DNA of 64,000 bases from Dendrolimus kikuchii (GCA_019925095.2 CM034391.1:2445051-2509050); one strand, 5' to 3'; shown: positions 22,263-33,822, numbered from the stretch's first letter. Numbers and translations are program-made. The notes: a model not told the origin generated them from the letters alone.

Positions 22263-22414
22263 TAAGTCCCAAAATACAAGATTTTTTTTTATCTATTTAA
22301 ATTCAATTACGACGAATAACATATTTAGTAAAGATTTAAGAATTAAAGTAAAGACATAAAATGAAGTTATATTGGTGTTCCATATTTTGAAAAAAATATT
22401 CTTAAATTTCTTTT

Positions 22415-22724
22415 ATCCGTGCAGGAACGGAGGAAGAATACAATTTCCTGCGGCCGGGCGGCCTGTCGTAAGAGGCGACAAAACAACCCACAGCCAGGTG
22501 GTAGGGCATTTGCCCGACTGGACGGCTACCACCCCTGGTCTAAAGTATGTCGCCATAACAACCTTGAGTTGTGTTCCGGCATTAGTGACCAGGTTCCAGT
22601 TAAAGAGAGAAGCAGCGCATTTGTAGCAACTTTGCTGTTGCAAATGTCCATAGGCGATGGTAACCGCTTTCCATCAAGTGGGCCGTCTGTCTGTCTGCTC
22701 ATCTCCTGCAATAAAAAAAAAAAA
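22415..22724 (+). mobile_element. Family S SINE
   Basis: Full length, except that a small deletion replaces ctcccttaagagagcag with taaagagagaag. 12-base A tail. Confidence 0.8.
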
Positions 22725-23128
22725 CGAAATACGTAGAAGTTTCTTCGTTTTAAAATTTATTTTTATTGTGATAAAAGCGATTAATCGTGTATAGTAAACT
22801 GCACCTTAATATAAAATTTTCAGGCTTATTCCATTTTAAATTCTGCAGAAGCGATATCAGCAGTGGTGTGGCATTAAGGCTTTAAAAATGTATAGAATGG
22901 CGTCAAATGGTGGCCAGTTTAGAAATTAAATATTAATACGCCGCGTTTTAAAAACGTGTTGGACCACGTAAAAAGCTTAATTTGGAGGGTATAATAAAGT
23001 ATGTTGTTTTTATTAACGCTGGATTTTACAAATGTTTCATATGTTTGCGTTGCTTTCATAGTATTCGAGGTTTTTCGTACTGAAGTTAGCTACAAGTAAA
23101 AATAATCTGCTTAATAATGATAATTTTA
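22725..23128. other. No gene seen
   Basis: AT-rich spacer, no supported feature. Confidence 0.4.
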
Positions 23129-24048
23129 GCCGTGCAGGAACGGAGAAAGAATACAATCTCCTGCGGCTGGGCGACCTATCGTAAGAGGCGACAAAACAGC
23201 CCACAGCCAGGTGGTAGGGTATTTGCCCACCTGGATAGCTACCCCTGGTCTAGAGTATGCCGCCATAACAACCTTCAGTTGTGTTCCGGCATTAGTGGAA
23301 ATGCTGGGTTGCTTAAATCGACATGTCGGCCTCGGCATGAATTTGGACAAGACGAAAGTCATGTTCAATGAACACGTCATGCTGAGGCCGGTAAACGTCA
23401 ATGGCGCTCCTCTGGAAGTTGTGCAGGAATATGTCTACCTTGGACAGAAAATACAAGTAGACAGGCACAACTTCGAGGGGGAAGCCAATAGCAGGATTCA
23501 GTCGGGCTGGGCAGCATTCGATAAGCCTCGTCAAGTCTTCAAGTCTTTGAGCAGTGCATCCGCCCCGTCCTGACCTACGGGGCCGAGACATGGCAGGGTT
23601 GGTCCACAAGTTTCAAGTCGCTCAACGGGCTACGGAGTGAGCTATGTTGGGTGTTTCTCTTATGGATAAAATTAGAAATGAGGATGTCCGTAAGAGAACC
23701 AAGGTAACCGACATAGCTCGCAAAATTAGCAAGTTGAATGGGCAGTGGGCCGGTTACGTCTGCCGCAGGCCGATGGCCGATGGAGCAGACGAGTCCTGGA
23801 GTGGCGCCGGTAGGCGCTGGATGAGGAAATCAGGGGACAGGGATGAGCGGCGCCGACTTGGGGAGGCCTACCTCCAGCAGTGGACTGACTGAGAATGGCT
23901 GATGACGACGATTAGTGGCCAGGTTCCAGTCTCTCTTTAGAGAGCAGCAGCGCATTCGTAACACCTTCGCTGTTACAAGTGCGATGGTAACCGCTTTCCA
24001 CCAGGTGGGCCGTCTGCCTGTCTGCTGAACTCATGCAATAAAAAAAAC
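23129..24048 (+). mobile_element. Family S SINE split by a second RTE LINE
   Basis: The 5' half is at 23129-23298 and the 3' half at 23911-24048. The split falls at attagtgg, which is present on both sides (23291-23298 and 23911-23918). Confidence 0.8.
23299..23910 (+). mobile_element. RTE-type LINE (second family), 5'-truncated
   Basis: Encodes part of a reverse transcriptase C-terminus, frameshifted. The first frame (to about 23573) has GLGMNLDKTKVMFNEH and VQEYVYLGQKIQVDRHNFEG. A second (to stop 23890-23892) has MLGVSLMDKIRNEDVRKRTK and ends YLQQWTD. The tail is gatgacgacg, in keeping with RTE 3' repeats. The RT active site is not included. Different protein and tail from the (tatg)n family. 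Confidence 0.75.
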
Positions 24049-24121
24049 CACACAGATCGAGCAGGCTCAAGGGCTGTAATCAAATTATTCTTAGGGATGA
24101 CCCGCAGGCCTAGGCTCATCT

Positions 24122-24450
24122 TTTTTTTTATTGGACTTGACTTTATGTTGTTGGTCCGAAGACCTTACAACTTAACCGGGGTCCATGGGGCGAGTGCCTT
24201 CGCGAAGCGAATTTGCTTGAGGGAGCTCCCTAGGGAGTTTTACCTCGGCTGGACTGTTGCCTTGGAGGGGGATGAATCTAATGATGCCCACCATAGGGCG
24301 ACACAATGCACTAATTGAGAACGGGCGACGGGTAATATAAAGCCTGAGGGGAAGGATCCAGAATCCAAGAGGACCGGGATCGGCGGTTCGCGGCGGCCTA
24401 CGCTATCTTACTGCCGTTTCGTAACGTGTTATGGCTGGGAGAGAAGAAAC
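24122..24450 (-). mobile_element. Unnamed poly(A) retroposon, 329 bp
   Basis: Read on the minus strand it ends gtccaataaaaaaaaaa and is flanked by ggcctaggctcatct (24107-24121) and ggcctaggcccatct (24451-24465), a 15-bp target-site duplication with one mismatch. No ORF of note. Parts (cttcgcaacgtgttatgg-like) recur near 56951 and 62110. Confidence 0.65.
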
Positions 24451-24471
24451 GGCCTAGGCCCATCTATTATT

Positions 24472-24866
24472 ACATACATACATACATACATAACTTCACG
24501 CCAGTTCCCTTGCGGGGTAGGCACGAACAACAGAGCGCCATTTAGGCCCATTCTTACACACCTCACTTGCTTCTTTGACATTCATAACTCTTGTCATGCA
24601 CACTCGTCTGTTCTTAAGGCTCCTGACATCACCCTCCGCTAGTACACGATCAATTTGAACATGGAAGGTGTGTCGTGGCCTTCCACGACTTCTGCATCCA
24701 TCCACTTTTGCATTGTATATCTGTTTAGTCATTCTTTCATCATGCATTCTTTCCACATGCCCGAACCACCGGAGCATTCCTTTCCTTACCTTCACCCCGA
24801 CACTCTCTATCAGACCAACTCTCTTTCTTACTTCGGTATTACGAACGCGGTCCGCGAGCGCGAGCG
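24472..24866 (-). mobile_element. RTE-type LINE, 3' end
   Basis: Antisense RT C-terminus (GMLRWFGHVERM, GRPRHTFH) with a (tatg)n tail at the left. The 10-bp duplication atctattatt is at 24462-24471 and 24867-24876. It landed next to the 24122-24450 insert. Confidence 0.85.
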
Positions 24867-25190
24867 ATCTATTATTGTTAGTTGTATATATTCTTTGTAC
24901 GTTTCGGGAATCGTTTGCGACCTCAATTATTGCACAGCGCCATCTATTAGCTTATAAGTGTTCCACTACATATTCATTCCAGCATGGCTCTACTGCGTAT
25001 AAACTTACATAGGACAAGTTTATTTTGCGCATAAAAAACGAAATTTCCGTCGTTTTATATTTTATATCTACAATATTATAAAATTGTAAACATGCCGTGT
25101 CTGTACGTTGAAGCTATTAAAAAAACAACGGAAAACACGTTGTAATTTTTTTTAGATTTCTTATTTGTTTGTTCGGGCTTCAAGTTCTGT

Positions 25191-25500
25191 TTTTTTTATT
25201 GCAGGAGTTCAGCAGACAGGCAGACAGCCCACTTGATGGAAAGCGGTTACCATCGCCTATGGACATTTGCAACACCAATGGTGCTATAAATGCGCTGCTG
25301 CTCTCTTAAAGGATACTGGAACCTGCTCACTAATGCCGGAACACAACACAAGGCTGTTATGGCGGCATACTCTAGACCAGGGGTGGTCGCCATCCAGCCG
25401 AACAAATACCCTACCACCAGGCTGTGGGTTGTTTAGTCGCCTCTTACGACAGGCCGTCAAGCCGCAGGAAATTGTATTCTTTCTCCGTTCCTGCACGGAT
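25191..25500 (-). mobile_element. Family S SINE in Helitron
   Basis: Full length. Inserted after a t-rich stretch of the Helitron. Confidence 0.8.
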
Positions 25501-25837
25501 AAAAACGTAAAAATTACTTGGCCAATTTCGATGCAGTTTTCGCTGATCCACAGCTAATTCTTAGAATTAAACTTTGCACTTCTTCACTATCCTGGGAATA
25601 CCCCGGAATTTTTCTGGAAAAGATTTAAAATTATTAAATAAAAAAAAAATACTGATCAAAATAGCAAATTTAATGCAATAAAATGTGTGATAATTTTTAT
25701 CCGGAAATCCCGCGGGAATTTTCTCGCGAGCGGTTTTTAGTTGTTCAGGTGCGTAAACATTTGCTTATTCCGACACAGTTTTCACTAAAACGATGGTTTA
25801 CATTATTTTTCAAATACTGCGGTATTTTGTGTTTCTT

Positions 25838-26145
25838 TTTTTATTTTTATTGCAGGAGTTCAGCAAACAGGCAGACGGCCCACTTGATGGAAAGCTGTTA
25901 CCATCGCCTATGGACATTTGCAACACCAAAGGTGCTACAAATGCGCCGCTGCACTCTTAACGAAGACTGGAACCTGGTCACTAATGCCGTAACACAACTC
26001 ATGGTTGTTATGGCGACATACTTTAGACTAGGGGTGGTAGCCATCCAGCCGGGCACACCCTACCACCTGGCTGTGGATTGTTTTGTCGCCTCTTACGATA
26101 GGCCGCCCGGCCGCAGGAAATTGTATTCTTTCTCCGTTCCTGCAG
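25838..26145 (-). mobile_element. Family S SINE in Helitron
   Basis: Near full length. The very end of the head (cacggat) is missing, and the Helitron resumes at aatccggcggtaatttcaag. Confidence 0.8.
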
Positions 26146-26469
26146 AATCCGGCGGTAATTTCAAGTCAAGCGCGGACGGAGTCGCGGGCATATCGTAGTA
26201 TTATATTAGAATATCAGAGGCAGTAAATGTCAAGTGTACGGTTTTACGTGCGTTGTAAACTTGTGATTGGAACGTTTTGTATTGAGTCTGGGTCTCGATA
26301 CGAGGTCATGTGAAATATATTAAAGGTTGAAGGGATACGTGACTGTATACCACCAATCAATGACAAGATAGTTTGCAAGTAATTTGGGATGACTGCCATA
26401 TATTTAACTACTAGTAGATTTTTTTTTCAGTGTAAGTACAACATAGTCTTGCAGTGTCTTATTAGTTAA

Positions 26470-26803
26470 ATGTTGAAAGAACAGTTATTACAAATTCAAA
26501 AGCAAAACAAAAAAAAATGTCCCACTGGAATTTTTTTTTAAAGGTCATAAATATAACATTAAGGGCATTTTTTCAAGCACCAGATCAAAGTTATTCATAT
26601 CAGGTATAACATGGAAAAATTAAAAATGTCAGTTGCATGAATAAAACAGTTGAACGGTGTCACTTTTGAATTCTTTTTTTTAAGTTTATGGCTTTGCAAC
26701 TAGGCCTTTAAGCCAGACGCAATTGTATTGTAGGCTACAATCCACACCATTCAACGGAGTTCTTGTGAAAACTCGAAAAGCCATATTTGACTATACAGTT
26801 GCA
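26470..26803. repeat. First copy of a local duplication
   Basis: tgttgaaagaacagttattac ... aagttattcat ... ggtataacatgg ... into a truncated family G repeat (26677-26803, minus). The same order returns at 27135-27466. Confidence 0.75.
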
Positions 26804-26821
26804 GATGCAGACTATGCAGCT

Positions 26822-27134
26822 ATCCGTGCAGGAACGGAGAAAGAATACAATTTCCTGCGGCCAGGCGGCCTGTCGTAAGAGGCGACTAAATAACCCACAG
26901 CCAGGTGGTAGGGTATTTGCTCGACTGAATGGCGACCACCCCTGGTCTAGAGTATGCCGCCATAACAACCTTGTGTTGTGTTCCGGCATTAGTGACCAGG
27001 TTCCAGTCTCCTTTAAGAGAGCAGCAGCGCATTTGTAGCACCTTTGGTGTTGCAAATGTCCATAGGCGATGGTAACCGCTTTCCACCAAGTGGGCCGTCT
27101 GCCTGTCTGCTGAACTCCTGCAATAAAAAAAAAA
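26822..27134 (+). mobile_element. Family S SINE
   Basis: Full length. Its A tail runs directly into the second copy of the local duplication. Confidence 0.8.
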
Positions 27135-27466
27135 TGTTGAAAGAACAGTTATTACAAATTCGAAAGCAAAAAAAAACATGTTCCACTGAAAAAAAATTTT
27201 TAAAGGTCATACACATAACATTAAGGGCATTTTTTCAAGCACCAGATCAAAGTTATTCATAGAATCAGGTATAACACGGAAAAATTAAAAATGTCAGTTG
27301 CATGAATAAAACAGTTGAACGGTGTCACATTTGAATTTTTTTTTTAAGTTTATGGCTTGGCAACTAGGCCTTTAAGCCAGGCGCAATTGTATTGTAGGCT
27401 ACAATCCACACCATTCAACGGAGTTCTTGTGAAAACTCGAAAGGCCATATTTGACTTTACAGTTCA
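27135..27466. repeat. Second copy of the local duplication
   Basis: Roughly 90% similar by eye to 26470-26803. Unlike the first copy it continues into the full family G repeat. Confidence 0.75.
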
Positions 27467-27945
27467 CATTTCTCACAAAAACACATAATTACTACTCAAA
27501 AACTATCAATATCCTACAACTATTGTTCATTTTAGAGTAATAATTTTAAACAATTTTAGAAAATAAAACTACACAGCACAACATACCCTTTCAGTTCTTT
27601 TTTTTTTTTTTTTTCATTGCAGGAGTTCAGCAGACAGGCAGACGGCCCACTTGATGGAAAGCGGTTACCTTCGCCTATGGACATTTGCAACACCAAAGGT
27701 GCTACAAATGCGCTGCTGCTCTCTTAAGGGAAACTGGAACCTGGTCACTAATGCCGGAACACAACTCAAGGTTGTTATAGCGACAAGCTTTAGACCAGGG
27801 GTGGTAGCCATCCAGTCGGGCAAATGCCCTACCTGGCTGTGGGTTGTTTAGTCGCCTCTTACGACAGGCCGCCCGGCCGCAGGAAATTGTATTCTTTCTC
27901 CGTTCCTGCACGGATGATTGGAGTTCCCGCCAAAAACTCCACTTT
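27336..27945 (-). repeat. Family G repeat split by a SINE
   Basis: Family G runs from 27336 to about 27597 and resumes at 27920 (agttcccgccaaaaactcc). A SINE lies between. Confidence 0.7.
27598..27915 (-). mobile_element. Family S SINE
   Basis: Full length with a long T run (27599-27614). A few bases are deleted in the ccctaccacctggc segment. Possible short duplication agttc on both sides. Confidence 0.8.
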
Positions 27946-28409
27946 TGAATTTACTCGGTTATAATTTATTCGACTGATGACTTTTATCTGACGTTTGAAA
28001 ATGGTATTGACTATGATAGCGACAAGGACGTAGCCAGGCTGTAAAGCTTAGTGATAAGAACTTTTATAGGTTTAGATCCAAAATTGACGTAAGTGAAGCT
28101 GTGGGGGAAATCGTAGGATACAATTGTTTATTGCACATAAATTTATAATATAATACTTTCTGCTAGGAACCAGCCTCAGCTCCCTACGCGGCATCGACAA
28201 GATCGTAGTACGTAACAACTCAGAATACTCGTAAGATATATTTTACGATCCTTCCTCTTATATATAAAAGTGGTGTCATTCCGAACTTAGCATGTAGGTT
28301 GCCAGGAAATAAAATGCACGCACGTACGTGATTAATGGGCATGAAATGTAGCTGCTCCTGACTTTCACTTCTTCTTCACTTCAGTTTATTTGTTATAAAA
28401 TGGTTTATA
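27946..28409. other. No gene seen
   Basis: AT-rich spacer. Part (tataaaagtggtgtcattccg near 28262) may be a repeat edge. Confidence 0.4.
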
Positions 28410-28932
28410 CACATACATACATAACTTCACGCGTAGGCACGAACAACAGAGCGCCATTCTGGCTTATTGTTACACACCTCACTTGCTTCTTTGACATTCA
28501 TAGCTCTTGTCATGCACGCTCGTCTGTTCTTAAGGCTCCTGACATCACCTTCTGCTAGTACACGATCAATTTGATCATGGAAGGTGTGTCGTGGCCGTCC
28601 ACGACTTCTGCATCCATCCACTTTTGCATTGTATATCTGTTTAGTCATTCTTTCATCGTGCATTCTTTCCACATACCCGAACCACCGGAGCATTCCTTTC
28701 CTTACCTTCACCCCGACACTCTCTTTCAGACCAACTCTCTTTCTTACTTCGGTATTACGAACGCGGTCCGCGAGCGTCACTCCGCAGATTTTGCGCAGTG
28801 CTCGCATCTCGACCGCGTTTACTCTACTTTCATGCTCTCTCTTCCATACCCAACTCTCGCTTCCATACGTGAGCGTAGGTACTAGCACCGCGTTGTGTAT
28901 GGCAACCTGGCTGAGGTTCTTAGCGCTTAAAG
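28410..28932 (-). mobile_element. RTE-type LINE, longest 3' copy
   Basis: Minus-strand frame of 153 codons (28427-28888): LVPTLTYGSESWVWKREHE, then MRALRKICGV and GMLRWFGYVERM. YGSExW is typical of the region just after the RT palm. The final RELA is lost through a small deletion. Duplication tggtttata at 28401-28409 and 28933-28941. Confidence 0.85.
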
Positions 28933-28944
28933 TGGTTTATAATA

Positions 28945-29703
28945 TTTAATTTTATGTATGTATTTATTGTATTTTATATTATATACGTTTATTACGATTT
29001 ATTCTTGCCGCACGGAGCGGGTAATATATAATTTTATTTATTTTTATGTTGTTTAATCGAGAATAATTTATTTTCACAATGAAAAATATGTGGAGTATGT
29101 GATATGGGTAGTTTATGTACAGCGATTTAATTATGTACACATATGATTAAGCGGAGTGGAGCGGTGCGGTGCGATTGTGATATGTTAGTATAATTTATTT
29201 AATTTTATATATTTTAAATTTGCGGGTTGATTCATACTATTTCCATTTCTTTATTTTCTCTATGACAGTTCTAATTTGATAGTTGTAGTGTTGTGACCAA
29301 ATAAGTAATGATATCGATCGCATATATTTATTATGTTTTGAACAAAGACAAATACAACAAAAACATTCAAATATATTTTTTCAAGCTGGGAACACTCAAT
29401 GGCAAACCGCCATTTTGTGTTTGTTGTTTTTTTTTATAATTTATTTTATTGATGACATGACAATGAACGACTGACGTGCGTGTGAAAGGAGAACGTGTCA
29501 GATTTAAAGATAGAATTCAAATATGTCAGAAGAAAGTTTGAATAGGTCGGAAGGCGGTTTACATGGCGGTATCAAATACCAAAGAAAAGTTGTTTCGTTT
29601 GCATCCCACTTTCGATCTTTTGCGGCAAGCGGAATCTAAATTGCGATGTGTACTGCTTTCTTGTGTACCATAAAGAATTTTCTATTCTATTTTATTATAT
29701 TCT
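28945..29703. other. No supported gene; possible SINE/LINE tail before satellite
   Basis: AT-rich. A 38-codon open frame starts at 29523 (MSEESLNRSEGG). It has no convincing splice sites, and a tail-like ttctattctattttatt run follows at about 29680, so it may be part of a retroposon. Confidence 0.35.
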
Positions 29704-32333
29704 AATAGGGCGTTTCGTTAGTAGTTCACAACGCCCAAAACACTCAGTTAGCCGTACCACAAGGAGAGCGCGATCGTTGCGGTCGTGACGTAAAACTAAT
29801 GACGTCATCATTTTCGATCACACAACGCTCACGACGAGCCATGTCAATAGGTGGGTCGAATAGCCGTTCCACTTGGGTTTACGATTGTTACGCCAAGAAG
29901 CAAGTGGAACGGGAAAACTCGCGGTCGTAGACGTGGTCGTTGTGAGTCCCTAATGGAACGTAGCCCAATAGGGCGTTCCATTAGTAGTTCACAACGCCCA
30001 AAACGCTCAGTTAGCCGTAACACAAGGCGACTGCGATCGTTGTGGTCGTGGCGTAAAACTAATGACGTCATCATTTTCGATCACACAACGCTCACGACGA
30101 GCCATGTCAATAGGTGGGTCGAATAGCCGTTCCACTTGGGTTTACGATTGTTACGCCAAGAAGCAAGTGGAACGGGAAAACTCGCGGTCGTGGACGTGGT
30201 CGTTGTGAGTCCCCAATGGAACGTAGCCCAATAGGGCGTTCCATTAGTAGTTCACAACGCCCAAAACGCTCAGTTAGCCGTACCACAAGGCGACCGCGAT
30301 CGTTGTGGTCGTGGTGTAAAACTAATGACGTCATCATTTTCGATCACACAACGCTCACGACGACCCATGTCAATAGGTGGGTCGAATAGCTGTTCCACTT
30401 GGGTTTACGATTGTTACGCCAAGAAGCAAGTGGAACGGGAAAACTCGCGGTCGTGGACGTGGTCGTTGTGAGTCCCCAATGGAACGTAGCCCAATAGGGC
30501 GTTCCATTAGTAGTTCACAACGCCCAAAACGCTCAGTTAGCCGTACCACAAGGCGACCGCGATCGTTGTGGTCGTGGTGTAAAACTAATGACGTCATCAT
30601 TTTCGATCACACAACGCTCACGACGACCCATGTCAATAGGTGGGTCGAATAGCTGTTCCACTTGGGTTTACGATTGTTACGCCAAGAAGCAAGTGGAACG
30701 GGAAAACTCGCGGTCGTGGACGTGGTCGTTGTGAGTCCCCAATGGAACGTAGCCCAATAGGGCGTTCCATTAGTAGTTCACAACGCCCAAAACGCTCAGT
30801 TAGCCGTACCACAAGGCGACCGCGATCGTTGTGGTCGTGGTGTAAAACTAATGACGTCATCATTTTCGATCACACAACGCTCACGACGACCCATGTCAAT
30901 AGGTGGGTCGAATAGCCGTTCCACTTGGGTTTACGATTGTTACGCCAAGAAGCAAGTGGAACGGGAAAACTCGCGGTCGTGGACGTGGTCGTTGTGAGTC
31001 CCTAATGGAACGTAGCCCAATAGGGCGTTCCATTAGTAGTTCACAACGCCCAAAACGTTCAGTTAGCCGTAACACAAGGCGACCGCGATCGTTGTGGTCG
31101 CGGCGTAAAACTAATGACGTCATCATTTTCGATCACACAACGCTCACGACGAGCCATGTCAATAGGTGGGTCGAATAGCCGTTCCACTTGGGTTTACGAT
31201 TGTTACGCCAAGAAGCAAGTGGAACGGGAAAACTCGCGGTCGTGGACGTGGTCGTTGTGAGTCCCCAATGGAACGTAGCCCAATAGGGCGTTCCATTAGT
31301 AGTTCACAACGCCCAAAACGCTCAGTTAGCCGTACCACAAGGCGACCGCGATCGTTGTGGTCGTGGTGTAAAACTAATGACGTCATCATTTTCGATCACA
31401 CAACGCTCACGACGACCCATGTCAATAGGTGGGTCGAATAGCTGTTCCACTTGGGTTTACGATTGTTACGCCAAGAAGCAAGTGGAACGGGAAAACTCGC
31501 GGTCGTGGACGTGGTCGTTGTGAGTCCCCAATGGAACGTAGCCCAATAGGGCGTTCCATTAGTAGTTCACAACGCCCAAAACGTTCAGTTAGCCGTAACA
31601 CAAGGCGACCGCGATCGTTGTGGTCGCGGCGTAAAACTAATGACGTCATCATTTTCGATCACACAACGCTCACGACGAGCCATGTCAATAGGTGGGTCGA
31701 ATAGCCGTTCCACTTGGGTTTACGATTGTTACGCCAAGAAGCAAGTGGAACGGGAAAACTCGCGGTCGTGGACGTGGTCGTTGTGAGTCCCTAATGGAAC
31801 GTAGCCCAATAGGGCGTTCCATTAGTAGTTTACAACGCCTAAAACGCTCAGTTAGCCGTACCACAAGGCGACCGCGATCGTTGTGGTCGTGGCGTAAAAC
31901 TAATGACGTCATCATTTTCGATCACACAACGCTCACGACGAGCCATGTCAATAGGTGGGTCGAATAGCCGTTCCACTTGGGTTTACGATTGTTACGCCAA
32001 GAAGCAAGTGGAACGGGAAAACTCGCGGTCGTGGACGTGGTCGTTGTGAGTCCCTAATGGAACGTAGCCCAATAGGGCGTTCCATTAGTAGTTCACAACG
32101 CCCAAAACGTTCAGTTAGCCGTAACACAAGGCGACCGCGATCGTTGTGGTCGCGGCGTAAAACTAATGACGTCATCATTTTCGATCACACAACGCTCACG
32201 ACGAGCCATGTCAATAGGTGGGTCGAATAGCCGTTCCACTTGGGTTTACGATTGTTACGCCAAGAAGCAAGTGGAACGGGAAAACTCGCGGTCGTGGACG
32301 TGGTCGTTGTGAGTCCCTAATGGAACGTACCCT
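29704..32333. repeat. 263-bp satellite, ten tandem copies
   Basis: The period is exactly 263 bp: the aatagggcgtt landmark is at 29704, 29967, and so on to the last unit. Every unit has the palindrome tgacgtca (first at 29800-29807), an 11-bp inverted repeat ccgttccactt/aagtggaacgg (29864-29912 in unit 1), and a hairpin at the unit junction (ctaatggaacg-tag-ccc, loop aata, gggcgttccattag). Because 263 is not a multiple of three, the long frames seen on both strands shift each unit, so the array is non-coding. The last junction hairpin is replaced by ctaagtagttc, where the array stops. Confidence 0.95.
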
Positions 32334-32730
32334 AAGTAGTTCATGCTTTCCAGTAAGAATTCAAAGCCACGGCCTTTGAGTCGTGGACGCAAGTGCGCTA
32401 GCCCTTAAGTTACCACAGAATGTTTTTATGACACGAAAAAATCATCATCCATTTTGAAATATTATTTCGATAAGATCACCCGAGTACTCTTTTCAATTTC
32501 CGAAGTAGGTACTTTCCCGGGGTATGCTTACGCTGCGGACACGGTATTAAAGCGCGGGCGGAAAATCGGAAAAGCTTACACGATTAATTAAAAAGATAAG
32601 AAATAGATTTGATTTTTAACAAGAAACTATTTTAGTATCAGTGATATTAAATAGACTGTATTTAGATAAATACTACATTAGATATTTTTTGTGTGTAATA
32701 TTATAGTGTATATATTAGTATATTATTTTT
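32334..32730. other. No gene seen
   Basis: Spacer after the array, AT-rich beyond 32580. Confidence 0.4.
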
Positions 32731-33039
32731 ATACGTGCAGGAACGGAGAAAGAATACAATTTCCTGCGGCCGGGCGGCCTGTCGTAAGAGGCGACTTAAC
32801 AACCCACAGCCAGGTGATAGGGCATTTGCCCAACTGGATGGCTACCTCCCCTGTTTTAAAGTATGTCGCCATAACGACCTTGAGTTGTGTTCCGGCATTA
32901 GTGAACAGATTCCAGTCTCCCTTAAAAGAGCAGCAGCGCATTTGTAGCAACTTTGGTGTTGCAAATGTCCATAGGCGATGGTAACCGCTTTTCATCAAGT
33001 GGGCCGTCCGCCTGTTTGCTGATCTCCTGCAATAAAAAA
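32731..33039 (+). mobile_element. Family S SINE
   Basis: Full length, several point changes in the middle (ctcccctgttttaaag). Confidence 0.8.
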
Positions 33040-33474
33040 TATACTGTGATATAAGAGGACGTGTCCCAGCCTCTGTAATTGATGAGTTTTTGGTTTCGCA
33101 ACTTCGATTCCAGGTCTGAGACAAGCACTAAAATTGACTGTTGTACATTAGCTATATAACACAGACGTAACTTACTCGTATATATATTTGTCGCAGATTC
33201 CTGTATATTATGGAAGGTCGGTATGGCCGTGGTATGTAATATGAAGGTATTTCAAAAATGGAAACTCTGTATTTGCCGTGCTAAGAACATATTGTGATTT
33301 TAAATTGAAGGTAGTTATGTTTTTCTTATAATACCTGCACTTGATTTTATTAAGCTGTGTTTTAGTTTAATAAAACTGGGTTGTATTTTTACGCTGAGGA
33401 TTATATTGTTGAGCACTTCATAAATGTTTTTAGCATTTTTAATAACCTTTATAATAAGTGTATGACTACAAGAT
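33040..33474. other. No gene seen
   Basis: AT-rich spacer, no supported feature. Confidence 0.4.
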
Positions 33475-33790
33475 TGTTAAAAGGTGAACACCGTGTTGTT
33501 GGTTCGACAGTATAAAAGGAGGTGGAATTGCCTAATACAGGACATTCTATGTTCGTCGGTTGAAGAGAGCGAAAGCTTTGTTGGACAAGGAGCGCATAAT
33601 ATGTTGTGGTCGATAATGACTGTCCGATAATCGCAGTATTCTTTGAGGGCAAATTGCTGCTCGACACCTGACAAGCGTGGATGAAACTCTTGGAGTTGTC
33701 CTAATATTTCTGTGTATTATTGTGCTGCATTTAATATTGTAATTGTAATAATTCTGGTGTAATAAACTTTGATTATAATATTTCAGATTA
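33475..33790 (+). repeat. LTR-like sequence, related inversely to 35735-35830
   Basis: gaaactcttggagttgtcc...ttctggtgtaataaactttga shares its 3' 100 bp with the inverse of 35735-35830. AATAAA is present near the end. Open minus-strand frames are incidental. Confidence 0.45.
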
Positions 33791-33822
33791 TTATTGTGTT
33801 ACCTGCCTACCGGCTCCAGGAG

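Larger units (their letters stand above)
25067..26198 (+). mobile_element. Helitron-like element carrying two SINEs
   Basis: Begins near tctacaatattataaaattg and ends gtcgcgggcatatcgtag (CTAG altered to GTAG). It is collinear with 47611-48457 once SINEs at 25191-25500 and 25838-26145 are removed. Confidence 0.65.

Noticed and set aside
24655..25012. Open frames on the strand opposite the RTE tails (such as MCRGLPRLLHPSTFALYICL)
   Set aside because: Antisense shadows of the reverse transcriptase C-terminus. They recur at each RTE copy (8769-9272, 28571-28949, 35001-35346, 49449-49761, 54847-55252).
29523..29639. 38-codon frame starting MSEESLNRSEGG as a first exon
   Set aside because: Donor candidates are weak, and a retroposon-like tail follows. 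Not supported enough to call.
29844..32230. Repeated 76- and 91-codon open frames on both strands
   Set aside because: They recur every 263 bp because the satellite unit repeats. The unit is not a multiple of three and the frames overlap on opposite strands, so no protein is likely.
29704..32333. Regular repeats as a CRISPR array
   Set aside because: Units are 263 bp and adjacent with no unique spacers, in an animal genome.
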